64,000 nucleotides of DNA from Heliocidaris tuberculata (Eukaryota; Echinodermata; Echinoidea; Camarodonta; Echinometridae), in NCBI GenBank assembly GCA_025618425.1, contig CM046850.1, positions 9,072,749 to 9,136,748 on the forward strand. Reading direction: 5' to 3'. This document shows, piece by piece, positions 21,215 to 35,800 of this stretch. Both the position numbers and the translations under genes were made by a program. Numbering within the stretch: the first letter of the stretch is position 1; the number at the start of each line of letters is the position of its first letter. Under the pieces are notes generated by a model. It searched no databases, was not told the origin of the DNA, and saw nothing but the letters and a program-made list of their open reading frames with translations.

Positions 21215-21637
21215 AAGGCCACCGCACACCTTACGATTGGTCTGCGATCCGATTTGTGAAATAAATCGCTATGGCATTAAATACTGGCATTCTAACAAAT
21301 GAAATCTACCCTATTCAGGTTCTGAAAAGTAATATGAATACTAAACATATAGGGTTTGGGTGAGCTGTCAGCTTTCTACAGGGAATAAGGGCAAACTTCG
21401 TTTCAAATCATAGGCAGTCGCACGATATTTGTGACGTCACTACGACTCGGAGCCGTTTTGGCCATTCCACCGACTAGAAAACTTGGCAAAGGCCGTATTA
21501 TCGATTTTACTGTCTGTATGATTATTCATCAGACCCTCAATCAAAAATATTTTTCATTTTTAAATGATTTGTCAAATGATATTATATTTTCTTCTGAAAT
21601 TGGATCGCAGACTGATCGTAAAGTGTGCAGTGGCCTT
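21215..21637. mobile_element. TIR MITE family A, copy 2
   Basis: Ends AAGGCCACCGCACACCTTAC and its inverse (GTAAAGTGTGCAGTGGCCTT). 423 bp, interior inverted relative to the copy at 8191-8607. Diverged at a few TIR positions, so the two copies are not a very recent pair. Confidence 0.85.
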
Positions 21638-21849
21638 AACTGGCTGAAATTGCTGAAGTCTGAACAGTGTGGAATAATGCAGGACATTTTCGAAATCAGA
21701 GCCCCAATATGTTACGTAATCATTAATTGATGTGTCTTTTTACCCTTACATCCACTGTCCATTTCAGATCTTGGCTACATCAGTGTATTATTCAGTCCAC
21801 CATTCAAAAAGCTATACTGCATGTGCCAATTGATGGCAGAGGAACACAA

Positions 21850-22060
21850 GTTCAAATTTCCCATAGCAGGGGGTTCAAAATTCCGAAAATGAAATAGGGT
21901 TCATAATTCAGAACATTTGATGCATTACTCCGAAGGTTCGTAATTCCACAAATGAAAAAAAGGTTCTGAATTCTGAAGGTTCGTACTTCCGAAAATGCAG
22001 TAGAGCCCTACATAACGAACCGTCGGAGTAAAGAACCCATGAACCTTCGGTAAAACGACA
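21850..22060. repeat. Degenerate ~30-bp tandem repeat (GTTCATAATTCCGAAAATGAAATAG)
   Basis: Successive units 'ttcaaaattccgaaaatgaaatag', 'ggttcataattcagaacattt', 'ggttcgtaattccacaaatgaaaaa', 'ggttcgtacttccgaaaatgcag'. Related to 17033-17220. Confidence 0.7.
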
Positions 22061-22375
22061 TGTAAACCGAACACAACATGCATAAGTCAATCAAAGACTA
22101 CGTAAGGGCAGAGATTGTAGTAAAACTACTACTACTAAGTTACCTTGATAAAATATTTGATTCATGATTTTTTTTACAATTCCTACCTGCAGTCATGCAT
22201 GGAGTCGATGTTATGTAACAAACACAATACATGTGTTCTGTGTTCACTCATATGACTAAATGAGAGGTGGAATTTGTTAACAATCTTTTCATCAAAAGTT
22301 GACAGTACTCTAGATGGATCCCGTGTGTTAAATTTAATTTAGAAAAGAAGAGACAAAAGGAAAGAAAGTAATGCA

Positions 22376-23460
22376 ATGAGGATTTATGATAGTTTTCCAA
22401 CAATTTCTCTCTTCCTTCCTCTTTCTTCTTCCGAGGGAGTATCCCTCTCTCCCTTGCTCTCTATCCCTCCTATCACTCTTCCTTTCCATTTATGTACATA
22501 TCTCCTCTCCTCTCTCTCTCTATCTCTCTTCTCTCTCCATCTCTCTGTCTGCTTACGCGGAATTGTCCCTGTCTCATGTGCTCTCCCTTCCTCCCTGCCA
22601 TCATTCTTTCTTTCTCTTTCTGCACATATCTCCTATTCCCTCTCCCCCTCTCTCTCCCTTTTCGTCTCCCTCACACCTCTCTCTCCCTCTCTCTGTCTTT
22701 CTGCCTACGTGGGATTGTCCCTGTCTCAAGTGCTCTCCCTTCCTCCCTGCCACCACTCTTCCTTTCTCTTTCTGCACATATCTCATATCCTTCCTCTCTC
22801 TCCTTTTCCGTCTCCGTCGCCCCTCTCTCTCCCTCCCTCTGTCTTTCTGCTTATTTGTGAGTGTTCCCCTATCTCTTGCTTTCCCTCCCTCCCATCACTC
22901 CTTTCTCTTTCTGCACATATCTCATCTCCTCTCTCTTTCTCTCCCCTTTCTCCATCTCTCTCCCTCTGTCTCATGTGCTCTCCCTTCCTCCCTGCCATCA
23001 CTCTTTTCTCTTTCTGCACATATTATCTCCTCTCTCCCCTCTCACTCTTTGCCCCTTCTTTCTTTCCCTCTCCATCCATCTCACTCCTGTCTTTCTGCCT
23101 GTTTGAGCCCCCCCTCTCATGCTCTCCCTTCTATTCCTCTTCCTTTCTCATTCTGCACATATCTCATCTCCTCTATTTCTCCCCCTCTCTGTCTTTCGCC
23201 TCCGTGTCATTGTCCCTCCTGCTCTCCATTTCTCCCTTCCTCTTATCACTCTTCTTTCTCTTTCTGTACATAATTATCTCCAATCCTCTCTTTAAAAAAA
23301 AAAAAAAAATCTGTCTCCCTCCCCCTCCCCATTTCCCTCCCATCTCATCTCTCTCTCTATTTCTCTCTCAATCAGTCTCCCTCTCTCTGTCTCTTTGCCT
23401 CGTCTCTCATGCTCTCCCTTCCAACGCTATCTCCCCTCTATTTCTTTCTCTCTTAAACTG
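22376..23460. repeat. Pyrimidine-rich minisatellite with ~100-170 bp higher-order units
   Basis: A core of 'tctcatgtgctctcccttcc' plus 'tccctgccatcactctt' plus 'tctttctgcacatatctc' recurs about eight times, each separated by (TC)n of variable length. Long open frames here (up to 361 codons, Ser/Leu/Pro only) follow from the lack of purines and are not genes. Confidence 0.9.
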
Positions 23461-24198
23461 AGCTCTTTGATCTCTCTTCAAAAGGACTTCATAAATTTCA
23501 TAATTCCATTGTTTTCTATTTGTTTTAATTCAATAAGATACATGGACATGAAAAATGCACAATGTAACAAAAAATTAGAATTAATTGAATTAACTGAATG
23601 CAAAGCCCCAGTCCATTTTACACTCTCAGCTGCAAATGTTAAATCATCATTGTGACGATATACCTGACATTTGCTCCGGCGACAATTGTTTTGGGCTTTA
23701 TTTCTTCAAAGACAAAGTGTTGCTATTGGGTTTGAAAGAGAAGGGTGAGTTCTGCTGGGAAAGGTGAAAATGATTTGAGAGCTTTCTCATTCCTTTCATG
23801 TCAGTTTGGAAGAACATCATAGTACTAGACATGTCCCCTGAAAAGAATTGCTCTTCAAGTGCCCTCATATTCGAAATAGGACAAGAAATGGCGAAAGTGT
23901 TCGGGCCAAACATTCATGCCACGTGTGTGTGTGTGCAGTCCCATGTGCCCATTTTTGTACACAGTACATGTGCTTGTCAGTGAGATTCGGTCAATTTCTT
24001 ATCATTTTGATGATTCAAAAACCTCAAAGTATACGCCAATTCTTATGTAGAAGTGATCAACCTTTCCCAATTGATTTGAGACATTTATAATAAATAAAGT
24101 TGCAACAATGTTACTTACTATTCAAAGGGGGAGCAATCACAAAAAATGTTTTTATGTGGATTCCTTAACTGCCATTCTGGCATCCTGTGACATCAGCT

Positions 24199-24748
24199 TT
24201 AAAGGGGGAAAGTCCACCCTGGTATTAAGTTGATTTGAATAAAAGAAGAAAAATAAGAGAAACAGATCGGTGAAACTTTGAGAAAAATCCGATAAGAAAT
24301 AAGAAAATTATGAATTTTTGAAGTTGTACCCAATCAAACACAAATTGGCAACTCAGTGACATATCCTGCGAGCTCCTCTCACATTTGCTCAGTACAGAAA
24401 ATTTCATAAATTTTTATTTTCTTAGTTATTGATGAAGCAATACATTTGTTTCATGCAAGTTTTGCATAGAAACATATGAGCAATGATTACATCTAAGGTG
24501 CATGTATGATTGAATATTTTCTTTAGAGAAAATGGAAATTAATCATTTTTGGGGTACAGGGCAAATGGGAGAGGAGCTTGGAAGATACGTCATGGAGTTG
24601 CCAATTTGTGTCTGATTCATTACAACTTTAAAAATTCATAGCTTTCTTATTTCTTATTGTATTTTGCTCAAACCTTCACTGATCTGTTTCTTTAATTTTT
24701 CTGCTCCTTTTAAAACCAACTTGTAATCAGGGTGGACTTCCCCTTTAA
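24199..24748. mobile_element. Palindromic MITE family B, copy 2
   Basis: TTTAAAGGGGGAAAGTCCACCC and GGGTGGACTTCCCCTTTAAA ends, with subterminal inverted blocks as in 10995-11532. About 550 bp. Confidence 0.88.
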
Positions 24749-25361
24749 AATAGTACTTCTGTGGACAGGTATTGCAAATTTTACTAATAAAATTGCACTC
24801 AAATAAAGGTATAAGTGACATGTGTGTAAACTCGTCGATGCACTGCCATTAGGATTTGCCTTGCTTGAAAGTGAACTTCAAATAATTTCCCTTTAATTGT
24901 TAACGATTTGAAAGTCTCCTTTAGATTTACATAAGTCCACATTCGATATATTTTTTTTCTTCTCAAAAACGATTTTGGTGATCTTTCCCCTTCAAAGATT
25001 CTTAGATGAGGTATTGAATCATAAATACAAAATATTCATTTCACAAGTACCGTGTAAGCTAGTAAAAATAGACGACTTTCCGGTAGATGCCAACTTACCC
25101 GAAAGTTGGTATTCCACGAGTGACTGGAATTTCAAGTGCAGTACCTTCATGTTTGTTGATAACAAAGGGGCTATGCATAGTTGCAATATGTTGCTTTCAA
25201 TTCTGCAAAAACTATTGTAGTTTCTAGGTTGAATGAGTTTTCTACCACTCTCAATAAATATATGTTTGATTGTATGGAACAATCAAGACAGCACTCGGTC
25301 AAAACGAACCCCCCCCCCCCCCAAGCCCTTAGGGGCAAAGGAGAAGGTAATCCTCTTTCTA

Positions 25362-25372
<11 letters not shown>

Positions 25373-25395
<23 letters not shown>
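25373..25395. repeat. (TA)n microsatellite
   Basis: Short TA run 60 bp after a 17-base C run at 25307-25322. Confidence 0.9.
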
Positions 25396-25397
<2 letters not shown>

Positions 25398-26514
25398 AAA
25401 AAACTGTCATCATTTACAAATATGTTGTAGGAATTCAAAATTTTAAGAATTATAAAATTCACAGGCCAAGATCATTTCTACATGGGTAATATTGCATTCC
25501 ATGCCATCCATGGGTACATAAAAAAGTGCATTAGACATAGATATATGTACGTTATAAAAATGTAAAAGTATACAGTTCCTTTAAAGACGAATACAAATTA
25601 TTTGGGGAAATAAAACAGCATTGAAAATACAAACCAACATATACTGAAAAAATTTGAAACATTTGTGTGCAAGAAACTTTCATACATTTCACAAGAGGTT
25701 CAGATTCTCAAATGAGTCATACTGCAAAATAAATGAATCATAACACAGAGATTTTGCTAATTCCAAATGTGTTTCATGCCATCAAAATGGCCATCGTTAC
25801 CAAAGGTTTTTGGTTTTGTAGTATGCAAGAGGATATCTTGAGAATAAATCCAACTCATCTATCGTGGCAAAGTTTGGGTGATTTTAGATGCAACTTACAG
25901 GCGAATTTGCCATTTGGAGATCTTTACGATCATTTGATGGACTGAAGTTCCCAGGCTACATTACAGTTACATAGGAATCCGTTACACACCAAGCTGTGTA
26001 CCTCTGTTATTCATGTACATACATGTATGGCTAGAGAACCTATGTCTGCGGAGGTCCTTTGCTATTACGTGTAACTGTGTGATTCTGATAAGACAAAACA
26101 CGCAACAATCAACAACCTTCGCCTTTATCACAACGACAGATATTCATGCAAAATTGATTGAAATAATATTGAGAAAAGGCCTTGTCTCAGCAATTTCATT
26201 TACAAGCCTTGAACTGTATGTTTTTCATGTTGAAAATCCCAAACTGTGCATAAATTGAATGAATGCGCATATACGAGACTCTCTAGTTTTTGCAATGTAA
26301 AAATGACACGGCTGCCATTCCTTGAAAAAATGGAAGTGTTCTTGCTCAAATTTTTTGGGGAATTTTGGCACATTTTCTCTTTAGTTTAAAAGGAATAATA
26401 TCAAATCAAGTATCAGAGGAATTAAAAAGAAAATCCTTGTTAAATTTCAAGTTAAATCTCAGGTACGTAGACACAGGGCTCCCCACCATACATGAATACA
26501 GTCCCTTTCAAAGG

Positions 26515-26705
26515 AACAAGTAAATACAATCAAACCTGCTTTAGGGACCACCTGTCTATAAAGACCACAATTTTGATTTCCCTGGAAAAGTGTTTCTCAT
26601 TCAAACGTGTATTAAAGGAACCTGTGCATAAAGACCACCTGCTCATAAAGACCACTCTTCTTGTCTCCCTTGAGCGATCTTTACAGACAGGTTTACAAAA
26701 TTCAA
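26515..26705. repeat. ACCTG..ATAAAGACCAC tandem repeat
   Basis: 'accacctgtctataaagaccac', 'aacctgtgcataaagaccac' and 'acctgctcataaagaccactc' are successive diverged units just past the UBAC2 stop (minus gene), followed by 'gatctttacagacaggttt', an inverted copy. It may be part of a MITE or the UBAC2 3' UTR. Confidence 0.6.
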
Positions 26706-26843
26706 GGATGCAGATTCACTAGAGACGACTTACATTTCAGTGAACTACAAAAACACTACAGAGCTCACCAAAGAGCCACATAAAATTGGACACCTAGAAC
26801 CCAGTCGGTCTCTCATATTGCACGCCTAATGCTCCCCATTCAT

Positions 26844-29800
26844 TCACTCCTGGAGTAGTACTGTAGTTGCCATGGTAACATCGTTGTTTGACATGCTCAG
26901 AGCTTGCATCACAGCTCCTCGGTTGAATCCCATATCAACAAGCTGCTGGATCTGAGGATGAGAAATAGTTTTGACTAAGACATTTAGATAGAGTGTCAAA
27001 TTCTGATTAACATGGAGTGTCATCACTCAATAAAATATCTTGCTTTTGAAAAGCGGTGTCGTGCCAGGGATTGAACCCTTTACCTTCAAATTCAAGTATT
27101 GAAAAAATTGACATTCTATTAGATGTGCTGTATGGTGGTGATGAATTGAATAAAGGACATTGGGTAATGACCGAGTTACAGTCAATCAAAAAGAAATACA
27201 GTAGAACATCTATTGAGACTAAAGGCCAGTCCAGACTGAAATAGAAAACCACCTTTTAAAAAAAAAACAGTTCAGCAAAAATTAAAATGGGGGGCAGGGG
27301 GTCACAAAGATAGGCCTTATTCACTGATTTATGCATTGTAGCATACTGTGAAGTACACTAATATATCATTTCATTTTGCTGTGACAATATATTCTTTTAT
27401 AGTAGTTTTTTGCTTCATGTCTGAAGGGGCCTTAAGGTAGCTTAGCGAAATGAAGTGGCAGGAAGAGACATGTCAGGAACCCAGAACGCTCAATCATTTG
27501 TTTTATTTATTTATTCATGCATGTTCATAATGTCATAATACAGATACAGCAGATACAAAATAGAGTACACAGAGTCCGAGTATACATATGAACACACAAA
27601 GGTGCTGCAACATAAGCTTAAAAAGCTTGAGTAGTTGTAACACCTAGGCATAGGCCTACATTAATCATATCTCATGGATTAGTTCTTTCAGTTAAAGAGA
27701 GAGAAAGAGAGAGAAGTTTATTTACACTACATACAAAGGGAAAGCAGAAGCAGAAAAGAGGAATCAGAAATGTGAAGGGGTGCCCTCATGTTGACCAATG
27801 ATATATCAAGTGAATCAATTAGTGAAACTCATACTTTTATGGCATTGAGGGAGATCGATATCATTAGAACATGCAGCTAGTAAATATCTCTACTACCTTG
27901 AATAGGCTTTTCCACAATATGTCATTCAAATACGTCAAATTACAACTTTTCATTCAATGATATCACCAACTATTATGCCTTTTGTATTCTGGACGAGTCT
28001 CTTTAATAATAATAATAATAATAATACATAACATTTATATTGCGCTTAATACAATGTTTCTAAGCGCCGAAGTAGTATTATTACCCTGGCTTTAGCCCAG
28101 CTGCCCTGTAAGGCGCTGAAAGCATTCAAGGAATAAATTCCTACCAGGTACCCATTTACTACACCTGGGTGGAGAGTGGCAAATGTAGATTAATGTCTTG
28201 CCAAAGGACATTAATGCCGCGGCGGGACTCGAACCGCGAACCATGAGATCCACAGTCCGGTGACGTATCCACTAAACCACGACACCTCTTTGTGCCACTA
28301 TATTTTGCTAAGTGCCCTGAAGCTAAAATTCACCTTGTCTTCTTCTGCATCAGAGCTGGATATAGAGCCCCCATAAGCCCCGCTGGTACTGGGTTGATCA
28401 GAGATATCCTGGAACACAGGCGGTGGTGGGGGTGACGGAGAAGGGGGGCTGGTAACAGGCGGGGTTGAGCCGTTTGCTGGTGGGAACGTGACCCCTGTGT
28501 CAGGTATACGAAGAAAAAAATGTATAGCTAGATTCACGGTTCCCTATCCTCTGTCCCTCTCTTCTCTTCTTTTTTTCTCTCATGTTTTCCTCTCTAATCT
28601 CATCTCTCTCCCCCCTCTTTCTTCTGTTTCCCTTTCTTTCCGTCTCAACCCCATTCTCCAGATCCCCCACCTTATTTCGTTTTGGCAAAATATCTCCCTA
28701 TTTCTCTCTCTCCCTCTATCTCTCTCTCTCTCTCTCTCTCAATCTTTATTTCCCACTCTTACTCTTTATTTCCCACGCACACTCTCTCAAACACACACGC
28801 TCTCTCTCTCTTATCACTTTTTTTTCTCTCTCTCTACCTTTTCTTATTCTTACCCTTACTTTCTGTATCGATTGACAGGTACAAAAATTGAATAAGTGAA
28901 GGTCACGAATCTCACCTCCATTGTGATCACCATTCCTCACACTGTTCTGCTGACGAGGACTGCTGCTGCCTTCCTGTCGTCTCAAAGGAAATGTCTGGAG
29001 ACAAAATATAATCAGTATATGATAATGAAGATGATGATAATGACTACTTGTAAAGTGGCAGCACACCATCCTATCCGTAATGCCATGGTCACAACTAGCC
29101 ATGCACCTCTCTGCATCTGGTCTACGATGGATTCTACAGGAAATCCCTGCTTTGGACACACATGTTTGCACGTATTTTGCAGGCATGCAGTACAATGCAA
29201 GCGCCTGTGGGATCTTGTTGGACATATCCAACAATTTCTGCATGTGGCTACGTTTTTGATGAACGCAGGTGAAAGGCAGGGCCATCGTAATTCTTGCAAA
29301 CATCGCACAAAATTCTTGCAAAACATCACGTGGGCTACTTGCGGTGGTCTTACAGAGCCATGTGGTACAGTACACCGCCATACAGAGCCATAACATATCG
29401 CATGGCAGTTGCATGGCACCTATACAGGGGTTGTATGTGCAAGCCGCGCATGAAGGATCGTAAGAAGGAGGTACGAATGGCAGGAGTTCGCCTACAACCC
29501 GACTGTAGCTGCAGACACACATTTGCAAAAAGACACACAGTTAGTTGTGACCCTAGCATATGAAAATACCATAAATGTAGATTCTAAATTGTTAATTCCA
29601 GATGCCTGTACATGACTCACTTGTCTGATGGGTCTCCTGATAGCGTTTTGTCTCTGGATGGTCCTAAACCTCTGAGCCTGTGCCAATAGCATCCTCTGTT
29701 CCAACAACTCCATCCTCTGCTGCCTCTGGATCTCCAGCGTTGCACCCATGGGAAAGGCGCCCTCGTTTGGCGGCCGTGAAGACAGCAGCCAACCAAACAC

Positions 29801-32800
29801 GCTGTGGCAGAATGATGACATGGCCTTGGGAACCGTCGCCCATGATTTGACGTAGAAGAAGTTGAGACGGTAGAGAACACCTGCTGTGATCCCATACGCG
29901 ATAGCAAGAGGTGTTGTGTGCGTGAGAGTTGTCAACTGAATAATTTAAAATGATACAATTAAAAACAAAAAGGGCAAGTCCAAAGTATTTGGTCATTTTT
30001 CATCCCATACATTTCCAATACCATGGAATACGGAACAAAATAAACAGTATTTTTATTAAATTAATTTTCCTTGATATTTTGCCTAATCCAAGCTATAGTG
30101 GGCTTATCAACTCAACGCAATCATCAGGTACCGGTAAACTCAAAACTTTGATGTAGTTGGTAACGTATGGGACAAAATACCATGGATATGCCCCCAAACC
30201 CTAAATTTGCATGTAATCCATGAATATTATAAGATCATCCAATTTTATATCTTTAATACTTGTTGTGTCCAGTAATATATCTGGGGATCAGGTATAGGAA
30301 AATATTTTCTGGAGAAAAATGGAAATTGATGAAATTATGTTTTAAAAACATATGGAGAATGGCTCACAAGGGAAATAGTAGAGTTGCAAACTGTAACAAT
30401 TTTATATCCTTTATTTATTTGATTTTCCTCAAACAGCGATCACAACTTCATAAATTTCATATCCTTTATCACCTCATCATCAAGCTTGGACTGCTTTTTG
30501 GTTTCATTTTCTGCTTTCATCTTCATTTTCTGCTTTTATCAAAGTCATTTTGATACTAGGGTGGAAGTCCCCTTCAATTTCCTTCTCCAATTAAAAAAAA
30601 GAAAGAAGCAAAATACACCAGGGCCCTGTTTCATAAAACATATCATCCGCAATAAGTGCCATATTTCTATACAAATTTGCTCACAGCCAATCAAATGCAA
30701 CAATTTCAGCAGCTTATATCAATTACTGTAACTTGTTATTGATGACAAGTTTGATGAAACAGGGCCCATGTAGACCCATGTAGACATAATTATAAGACGA
30801 CTTACATAGATACCTAAGATGTATGATACCCATTTTCCTGCGACGACATCGGCAAGAAAGTGACTTTGTGTTGAAACATTGGGAATGTCCAAAAAGAATG
30901 GTACAAACATGGAAAATATGATGCTTTGCCTGAGTAATGAAATAAACACAAGAAAAAACAAAATTGAAATCTTATTTCAAATGCCTGGAAAAAATGATGT
31001 CGGTAACGGAAGGACATTTTGATTTTTCAAAACATCCTTCCGTTATCGAACACATCAATATGCAAATTTCATTACTGTTTGGCAATAACAGAATTTTTTT
31101 TTGAAAATCAAAGGCAGTTGATCTAATCTTACATCTCTGATGTTTGAAATGTTCTACCATTACAAAAAAAAATTGTAGTTATGGTTTCAAGTTGGTAAAA
31201 TGTGTCTCTGAATGTCCTTCCATTACCATGGAATTGCCCAAAAGTTAAAATTCACTGCTACATGTATGCTCAAGTAGTGAAATATTAAATTACACCTAAA
31301 AAAATGACTACATGTCATGTAATAAGAAAAGTGTCAAATTGATACAGAGGATCCTCCATGAAATGTCCTCTACAGAATTGTTAGTCCTGAGCAAAAGATA
31401 ATTTCAACTTTCAGCCACTTCAATTTTTTCACATGCATTCTAAAGCCTACATGTAGATTTTCACTATTTTAAAGTTGTACTACATGTATTTTTATAATCT
31501 ACTTATTTCTAATACATTACATATTCATAGTTTATTTCTTCATAAATACAGGAAAATACAGGAAATACTGGAAATGATTATTAGACCAGGCTATATTACG
31601 CATACAAACTAACATAAATAATTTGTCCGTAATTCCTTGAAGAATAACTTATCACAACAATTCCACTTTTTGTGATATTTAATTTCCTTCTTATCACAAA
31701 ATGACATTATCAGTAACCTTCCTTGGACTAATAACTTTTCCATGGCTGTACAACACATATTTCTTGAATAATATTGTTAGAAAACTTACGGTCCACACAA
31801 CGTATGAGGCAAGACTTTGTACTCAAGTGCCTCTAATGTGAAGATAGTGGCCACCTCAGCTCCAATACAAAAAAGACTATTGGCTAAAAGGAATGACTGA
31901 AATTAGAAAGAAAAAAAAATAGTATTACAGATAAAAGTTGAGCTCTGGTCATGCAATTACATTGTGAAATAAACTGTCTGGAAGCAATTAGGATTACAAC
32001 ATTAAAATGCAGTACATAAGACTACACAAGCACATAATTTGGCATGACAGTTAGGTCCAAACTTTTCAGCTATTTCTCATCATATTTCGAATATGAGGGC
32101 ACTTGAAGAGCAATCTTTTCAGGGGACATTACAGATATGATATTCTCCAACATTCTCCTACATAAAAGAATGAGAAAGCTCACACATTATTTTTCACCTT
32201 GACCAGATAGTCTGGGAGCCTGTCCCGAAATACTAGTCACCCCATTTTACCCATAAGATTTGACCCCATAAAGTTACTTAGACCATCTGAGTCACTGACA
32301 AAAAGGTTGTCAGCCTGACCGTAGCCGCCGGGTTAAGCCCCCAGAGCCCCCAAAAGGGACCTCAAAGTCGGGTCGATTTCACCCCATCTCACCCATGCAC
32401 CAAACTTTGTCAGTAGGAAGTAGTATGACTGGACATTACAAAACATAAAAAACTGACGAAAATTTCCGTCGGGATGGGGTGTCAGACAGCCCCTAAAAAT
32501 TGGGGTAAATTTTTCCCCTTAAAGCCCAGAGACCAAATTTTGTCAGAAGGAAGAGCTATGGATGTACATTCCAAAAATATAAAAACTGACAAAATTGTCC
32601 ATTGGGAAGAGGGTGTCAGACCCCCTGAAATGAAAACCCCAAAGTGCCCTTTGACAATGCTTTGCCCCCCAAAATGCTCTGTATGGAAAGAAAAACCATT
32701 TTCTTACGTTCTGACTATGATAATTCAAAAGCGTTTCATTCAATTCACTTGAAATTTTCATAACATAATTTTGAGTATAATAATCTTCTTGAGGTGCAAT

Positions 32801-35800
32801 TTGGTGTTAATTGGTATTTTGGTTAATAAGTAATTACATTGTGAAAAATGTATTGCTTTCTCAAAAGTAGCCAAAAAATATTGTCAGGATTATGTAAACA
32901 CACCCATTGTCTATCTTCACCTGTTTTACAAGGCATAATAGAAGAGTTTTTCAGGTATCTGTGGTATGTGACTGCCAGGCTGAAATGTACTTTTCATGTG
33001 TTAATTGCACAGATACCAAGCAAGCTTCTCTATTATGCCTTGTCAGATGGTCAATGGCTGTGTTTACATAATCCTGACAATATTTTTTGGCTACTTTTGA
33101 GAAAGCAATACTTTTTTCACAATTTCACAATAAGAATGCAATCTTTTTTTTAATACAACAAAAATAACTGTCTTATATATAAAACGCAAGCTACATTAAT
33201 TGCATGTACGCATTTAATGATTCATCAACTTTTCATTAAATATTTTACACAGTGAGTTGTTAACGTTCATAGGTGGTGATTCTCCTACACAGGGGACATC
33301 CATTTAACATCCCATCAGAGGGATGGAGTTTTTTTTTCCAATGGGGCCCCTATGGAACAGAGGAGGTGCATGTGTTCCATTAAAAAAAAAAAAATTGTTT
33401 CTGTAAAAAAGACTGTAACAGAGAGATGCCTGAAGTTTGAAAGGTTAACTAGCTGCATTCATGAAAGGTTAAGATTACAATCTTTCATTGATATAATGAT
33501 CTGCAGAGAATACCAAATGAAGTGTCTACATGTACAGAAAGACAACACTAATAATTTGAAATCCCTCAAAGTAGAAATCATGAAATCATGCCTATATCCA
33601 GAGAAACGTAATCATGTACCTGCTACATCCATTCACAAGGCATACAGTTTTTGAAGGCTAAAGGTTTGGTCAGACCACATCAATAACGATAAAAGTGGTC
33701 AGACCTTACAGATAAAAATTGTTGGTTCTGTCGATCAATCACCATGGAAACAGCCTCTATCCCACCTTCTGCCACTACATCACATCGAAGGAGTGCAATT
33801 ATTGGCTCATTATCATTGAGGTACTAAGTACTACAACAATTTCCAATTCATTTTCCACATAAACAACAGGGTAGGGATTTGGGAATGATCTCTCGTGAAA
33901 GTTATTTTTATCGTTATTGGTGAGGTCTGACTAGACCTTTAATGAAATATCTTCTTCTTCCTTTTTCCCCTGATTCAAATGATTTCAGGCTTTGCAGTTT
34001 GCATCACATAATCATATTCTATTTCTACGAAGATCATATATCATGTGGCCAATCCATTTTGGAACCTTGGCTATAACAAAGGTCACTGACCTCTGAACCA
34101 GGCTCCAGGGATCATGGTTGACCTCTGAACTTTTACTCTCAACCCAGATATCTTGGATGATTGCAATTGATGCAAGCACAACAGATATATAGGTTTTGTG
34201 AATAAAAAGTAAGTGGAACATTTATTACTGAATGGAAAAGCCTGTAGCCCACAATAGCAAATCATTACTAAACATCCACAATCCAATAATATATATTACA
34301 TTACGCCACACAGGGACACCAATACTTACAGTGAATTTTGCTGACCCATATCGCCTCTCCAATACTCTGAAGTGATAGACCAGTGAAGCTCCAAGGAGCA
34401 GCGAATGGATTTCATGAAATGCCAATTTGCAGGTTACCAGACGCCATAACTAAAAGACAGAGGAAGACAATCAGAAAGGGGACTTTAATAGCATCTTCCT
34501 CAGTGGAATAAAGTCAAAGCAATAGTCATTGTATAAGGAAATAAGTGGCTTTATTTCAAGAAACATTAGAGATCAAGATTGATAATGAAATTGAACTGTG
34601 AGCACATATCACACTGCATACTGGTATATTGATTGGGTACACACGGGGGGGGGGGGGGGGTACCATACTTTTTACTTGCAGATTACTATGGATATCCATC
34701 ACTACTACTCTGCATTTCTGATAAGTATTTTTTGTTAATGTAGTATCATAACCTCTGAGATTATTAATATGTTTTAAATACTTCCCCCTTTCTTTCTTTC
34801 TTTCTTTAATCTTTAATTTATTTCACACGTGGAAGATTACCATGTAATAACTACAAATTACTTATTTCTTATTTCTTATGGAAAGGATGTCTAGGTATTT
34901 TATTAATTTCGATCATTATACGGTTGGTTCATATGTTTTGTTTTGTCCCTTCATGTTTTTGTTTGCATTTTGTTGCTCTGTTTTAAAATATTGTCTAATA
35001 TTGTCTATCATTTCACATTTATGTATTATGTTGTAAAATATCTATATGTGTTTTTGTCCAAGGCCCTAAAGAATAACAGTGTTTAACCACTGACTAGATT
35101 ACCCTTGGTAAATAAGACAAATAAAAAAAAAAAATATATGCACATTCTTATAAAAAAAAATAAAAAATTTCAAATTCAATACACGGCTGCTGTCACAATC
35201 CATAAAATTAACCCTTTGACTACTAGTACTGCATTATCTTATTCCTCAAGGTTTTAATACAGGAATCAACCAGTTCCTGTAGGTAATGGGCTTACATCAA
35301 AGTATAAATGCATTTTGATAGAATTAGATGATAGTATGAAATACTTAGTTTTATAGGAAGAAAACAGAAAAGAGAATATTCAGAATTTCCATCAAATTCA
35401 TCCACGTTAAAGAGATGATGACCACAGCATGTGATTTTTAAAAATAACTTCTCCTTCAAGCACCTAGGTCTGTTCCATTTCAACCTGTTGGCTACTGAAT
35501 TCTATTATTCCCATAGGCTTAATACAGGAGCCACCCAGTTCAAGTAGGCAATGGGTTAAGATAAGTACATGTAAGAGTCAAGAAAAAGACCAAGCTACCA
35601 TGAGAGGGGTTTGATAAAATATCAAGCACATGCTTGATGATGAAAACAAATTCTGTCTATTGAAGCAAGTAACTGCTAGTCATGGGGAAGCATTTGCCTG
35701 CACTGCCTGCAAAAAAAAAATGTTGTTCCTCATGTTTGCTAGCATTTGCTAGGCTTTTGCTCGATTTATACACATGTAGATACGGCCCATTGCCAATTGT

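Larger units (their letters stand above)
20209..26843. other. PITP-UBAC2 intergenic region
   Basis: About 6.6 kb between the UBAC2 stop and the PITP ATG. It holds MITE family A copy 2, a GTTCATAATTCC repeat array (21850-22060), a pyrimidine minisatellite (22376-23460), a repeat copy at about 23720-23960, MITE family B copy 2, a (TA)n run and the ACCTGTCTATAAAGACCAC repeat (26515-26700). It must contain the PITP 5' UTR and promoter and the UBAC2 3' UTR; no specific polyadenylation or TATA signal could be supported. Confidence 0.6.

Noticed and set aside
22376..23461. 361-codon open frame
   Set aside because: Ser/Leu/Pro only, arising from a pyrimidine minisatellite; no domain, no splice or start context.
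24105..24125. TTTGAATA|GTAAGT considered as PITP exon 1
   Set aside because: Excellent donor but no in-frame ATG; a stop lies just upstream.
28746..29528. 260-aa minus frame
   Set aside because: Only about 26 residues at its C-terminal part are the real UBAC2 exon 28916-28994; the rest is intron read-through.
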